A stretch of 7,810 bases of DNA from Verrucomicrobiota bacterium. GTDB taxonomy: Bacteria; Verrucomicrobiota; Verrucomicrobiia; Limisphaerales; UBA11358. Positions 5,826-7,810 of the stretch are shown here, in pieces (position 1 is the first letter of the stretch; every line of letters begins with the position of its first letter). Below the pieces are notes generated by a model. That model worked only from the letters and a program-made list of their open reading frames with translations. It was not told the DNA's origin and searched no databases. The stretch is from contig JAMFSG010000310.1 in NCBI GenBank assembly GCA_026225155.1, positions 1 through 7,810 of the forward strand, read 5' to 3'. The position numbers were made by a program, and so were the translations under genes.

Positions 5826-7418
5826 TCACGTCTTCAAACGGATTTCCGCCAGATCAATGTCGCGCTGGATGCGGCGCAGGACTTCGTCGTTGATGACGCT
5901 GGCGTTGCGAAGTTTGATGAGCGTCTTACGTTCCACCTGCAACGCTTCGTGCGAAAGGCGTTCGTATTCGGAAGAAAAAAGCCGCATGGAAGTGCCGGCA
6001 TTTTCCGGTTCGTCGCCTACGATCTGGCGGATGTGGTCGTCGTATTCGATGCGCAGCCGTTGCAACGCATCCGCTTTCGCCGGATCGGTTTCGCCGATTT
6101 GATTCAAGCGGGCTAACGCAGCGCGATTCGCTTGCAGCCGCGCCTCGCGTTCTTCGCGGATTTCGGAGCCGTCGTCTTTCACGCCGAGCCAGCGGATGAG
6201 CGTCGGCAAACTCAAGCCTTGAACGACGAGCGTCGCGACGATCACGATGAATGTGAGAAATAAAATCAGATCGCGGTCGGGAAACGGATCGCCGTTTTGG
6301 ATCGCGAGCGGAATCGCCAGCGCCGCCGCGAGCGAAACAACGCCGCGCATTCCCGTCCAACCGATGATCGCGATGTGTTGCCAGTCGGGATAAGGATCTT
6401 TGGCGCAAAGTTTTTTGAAGATCAAACGTGGCACATAAGCCGCTGGAAAAACCCAAAGCAGACGGATGACGATCACGGCGACACTGATGATGAGCGCGTA
6501 ACCGACGAGTTGGCCGAGGGAATAATCTTTGTCGGTGGCAAGCGCGTGCAAAATTTCCGGAAACTGCAAACCGATCAAAATGAAAACAAAACCGTTCAGT
6601 AAAAATTCCACCATCGCCCAAACCGGTCCGCCTTGCAGCCGCGTGCGGTAAGTGAGAATTTCCGGCATCCGGCGGCCAAGATATAAACCGGCGGTCACGA
6701 CCGCGAGCACGCCGGAAACTTTTAGCCGCTCGGCGCTCAAATAAGCGACGAATGGCGTGAGCAGCGAAACGGTGATCTCAATCGGCGCATCATCCACGCG
6801 TTTATGAAATTTGACCGCCAGCCAGCCGACCGCGAGGCCGATCAAAATGCCGCCGATGCTGACGATGAAAAATTGCGCGCCCGCGCCCGCCAGCGAAAAC
6901 GAAGCCGTGCCCATTACCGCCGCGACGGCGAAACGATATGCGATGAGCGCGGTCGCGTCGTTGACCAGACTTTCGCCTTCCAAAATCGTGACGATGCGGC
7001 GCGGGACGCTCAAGCGTTCGGCGATCGCCGTGGCTGCGATGGCGTCGGGCGGAGAAATGATTGCGCCCAAAACGAATCCGGCGGCGAGCGGCAATTTCAT
7101 GAAATAATGCGCCAGCCACGCGACGACCACTGTCGTGAACAAAACCAGTCCGACCGCGAGAAATGAAATCGGCCGCAAGTTCGCCCGGAAATCGCGCCAC
7201 GAAGTGAACAGCGCCGCCGGAAAAAGCAACGGCGGCAAAAAGAAAAGAAAAACCAGTTCGGGACTGAGCTTGACGGGGTGATTTCCGGGAATCCAGCCGA
7301 TGCCCAACCCGCCGATCAAAAAAAGGATCGGATAAGGCACATGCAGCTTGCGCGCCAGCAACGCGAGGATCGCCACGGCGAGCAATAGGCCGACAAAAAT
7401 TTCAACAATATCCGTCAT
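5826..7418 (-). CDS. CPA1-family Na+/H+ antiporter
   Basis: This is a 530-residue inner-membrane protein. About twelve membrane segments occupy residues 5-410, followed by a roughly 120-residue hydrophilic, helical, charge-rich cytoplasmic tail (about 411-530). Family landmarks are visible. ISPPDAIAAT (121-130) carries Asp125 in the discontinuous TM helix. EGESLVNDATAL (147-158) carries the Asn153-Asp154 pair typical of electroneutral CPA1 (NhaP/NHE-like) exchangers. WTGMRGVVSLAAALA (354-368) carries the conserved Arg358. Length and the long tail fit bacterial YjcE-type antiporters. The role is exchange of cytoplasmic Na+ (or K+) for external H+ in pH and salt homeostasis; ion preference is not readable. 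The ATG 7416-7418 lacks a Shine-Dalgarno sequence. The release-factor-like gene ends 48 bases upstream on the same strand with no terminator between, so cotranscription is possible beside its own promoter. Confidence 0.92.
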   Translation of the reverse strand: MTDIVEIFVGLLLAVAILALLARKLHVPYPILFLIGGLGIGWIPGNHPVKLSPELVFLFFLPPLLFPAALFTSWRDFRANLRPISFLAVGLVLFTTVVVAWLAHYFMKLPLAAGFVLGAIISPPDAIAATAIAERLSVPRRIVTILEGESLVNDATALIAYRFAVAAVMGTASFSLAGAGAQFFIVSIGGILIGLAVGWLAVKFHKRVDDAPIEITVSLLTPFVAYLSAERLKVSGVLAVVTAGLYLGRRMPEILTYRTRLQGGPVWAMVEFLLNGFVFILIGLQFPEILHALATDKDYSLGQLVGYALIISVAVIVIRLLWVFPAAYVPRLIFKKLCAKDPYPDWQHIAIIGWTGMRGVVSLAAALAIPLAIQNGDPFPDRDLILFLTFIVIVATLVVQGLSLPTLIRWLGVKDDGSEIREEREARLQANRAALARLNQIGETDPAKADALQRLRIEYDDHIRQIVGDEPENAGTSMRLFSSEYERLSHEALQVERKTLIKLRNASVINDEVLRRIQRDIDLAEIRLKT

Positions 7419-7426
7419 GCGGACGA

Positions 7427-7455
7427 AGTTTAAGAATGAAACCGCGATTTGGAAA
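7427..7455 (-). promoter_or_regulatory. Putative promoter of the antiporter gene
   Basis: On the minus strand, TTTCCA (7455-7450, 4 of 6) and TAAACT (7432-7427, 4 of 6) are separated by 17 bases. The -10 hexamer ends 8 bases before the ATG, which would give a leaderless or nearly leaderless mRNA. Confidence 0.4.
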
Positions 7456-7466
7456 GCTGCGGATTT

Positions 7467-7810
7467 TTATTCCGGCGAGATCCGGCGCAAAGATTTTTTC
7501 GCCGAGTGTTTGGATTTGCTGTCGAGCATCAACGCTTTCGCGCGCCGCGAACGCTTGCGTTTTTGGCGGCGGATTTTTTCGATCTCAGCACGTTGCGCGG
7601 CGACAAACCCATTTTTTTGCGCCTCGATTTTATCCAGCAACAACTTGCGCGCGGCGTAACGGTTTAAGCCTTGCTGGCGCGTTTCCTGGCATTTCACCTG
7701 CACGCCGGTCGGCCGATGCAGCAACATGACGCAGGTGGAAACCTTGTTCACGTTCTGGCCGCCGTGGCCGCCGGAACGCACAAAGCTTTCGTCAATCTCC
7801 GCCTCGCACA
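7467..7810 (-). CDS. Release-factor-like ribosome-rescue protein (5' end missing)
   Basis: The reading frame stays open through the right edge of the window, so the start is outside; 114 codons are visible. The first part is a class I release-factor catalytic domain. SFVRSGGHGGQNVNK carries the GGQ (Gln codon at 7755-7757) that triggers peptidyl-tRNA hydrolysis in the ribosomal peptidyl transferase centre. HRPTGVQVKCQETRQQGLNR follows. There is no room for the stop-codon-recognising domains of RF1/RF2 between this core and the stop at 7467-7469. The end is a Lys/Arg-rich helical tail, as in stop-codon-independent rescue factors (ArfB, mitochondrial MTRFR/C12orf65). It therefore probably frees stalled ribosomes. 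The GTG at 7779-7781 falls inside the conserved core, just before RSGGHGGQ, and is not the start. Confidence 0.85.
   Translation of the reverse strand, partial: CEAEIDESFVRSGGHGGQNVNKVSTCVMLLHRPTGVQVKCQETRQQGLNRYAARKLLLDKIEAQKNGFVAAQRAEIEKIRRQKRKRSRRAKALMLDSKSKHSAKKSLRRISPE

Noticed and set aside
5601..6116. Plus-strand open frame of 171 codons crossing two minus-strand genes
   Set aside because: It spans the 76-residue gene, the gap and the antiporter tail antisense; composition and lack of motifs mark it as a shadow.
1..7810. Search for tRNA, rRNA, CRISPR repeats, riboswitch-like leaders and toxin-antitoxin pairs
   Set aside because: I found no cloverleaf arms, no regularly spaced repeats and no long structured leader; gaps between genes are all shorter than about 170 bases.

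Overview
The window looks like a piece of bacterial chromosome of moderately high GC. A Verrucomicrobiota-type bacterium (Pedosphaera/Limisphaera-like) is my best guess. That rests on gene content, the style of a small lipoprotein and the lack of Shine-Dalgarno sequences. It is inference, not proof. I see no tRNA, rRNA, CRISPR array, insertion sequence or phage gene.

Layout from left to right. A minus-strand gene for an exported TPR-repeat protein (88-879) ends in a probable hairpin terminator near the left edge. It is divergent from a plus-strand block: a 68-residue putative lipoprotein (907-1113), then after 6 bases an HpnH-type radical SAM enzyme (1120-2535), closed by a strong intrinsic terminator. 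Only about 28 bases later comes an MFS transporter (2609-3856), followed by a B12-binding radical SAM enzyme of the HpnJ type (3902-5359) and a second strong terminator that could work in both directions. The right part is all minus strand. In transcription order it holds a release-factor-like ribosome-rescue protein cut by the window edge (7467 to beyond 7810), a CPA1-type Na+/H+ antiporter (5826-7418) and an unrecognised 76-residue protein (5519-5749).

Biological theme. HpnH and HpnJ belong to hopanoid side-chain biosynthesis. HpnH joins a 5'-deoxyadenosyl group to diploptene to give adenosylhopane. HpnJ is needed for the cyclitol ether head group of bacteriohopanetetrol. Here they flank an MFS permease, while squalene-hopene cyclase, HpnG, HpnI, HpnK and HpnN are not in the window. 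The HpnH protein also carries an insertion of about 40 residues and a His-rich tail that I do not recognise from the usual family. Either this is a dispersed hopanoid locus or a related lipid-modifying variant.

A second theme is gene starts. None of the seven complete genes has a recognisable Shine-Dalgarno sequence. Several have a -10-like hexamer (TATACT, TAAACT) only 6-8 bases before the start codon, which suggests leaderless or near-leaderless mRNAs.
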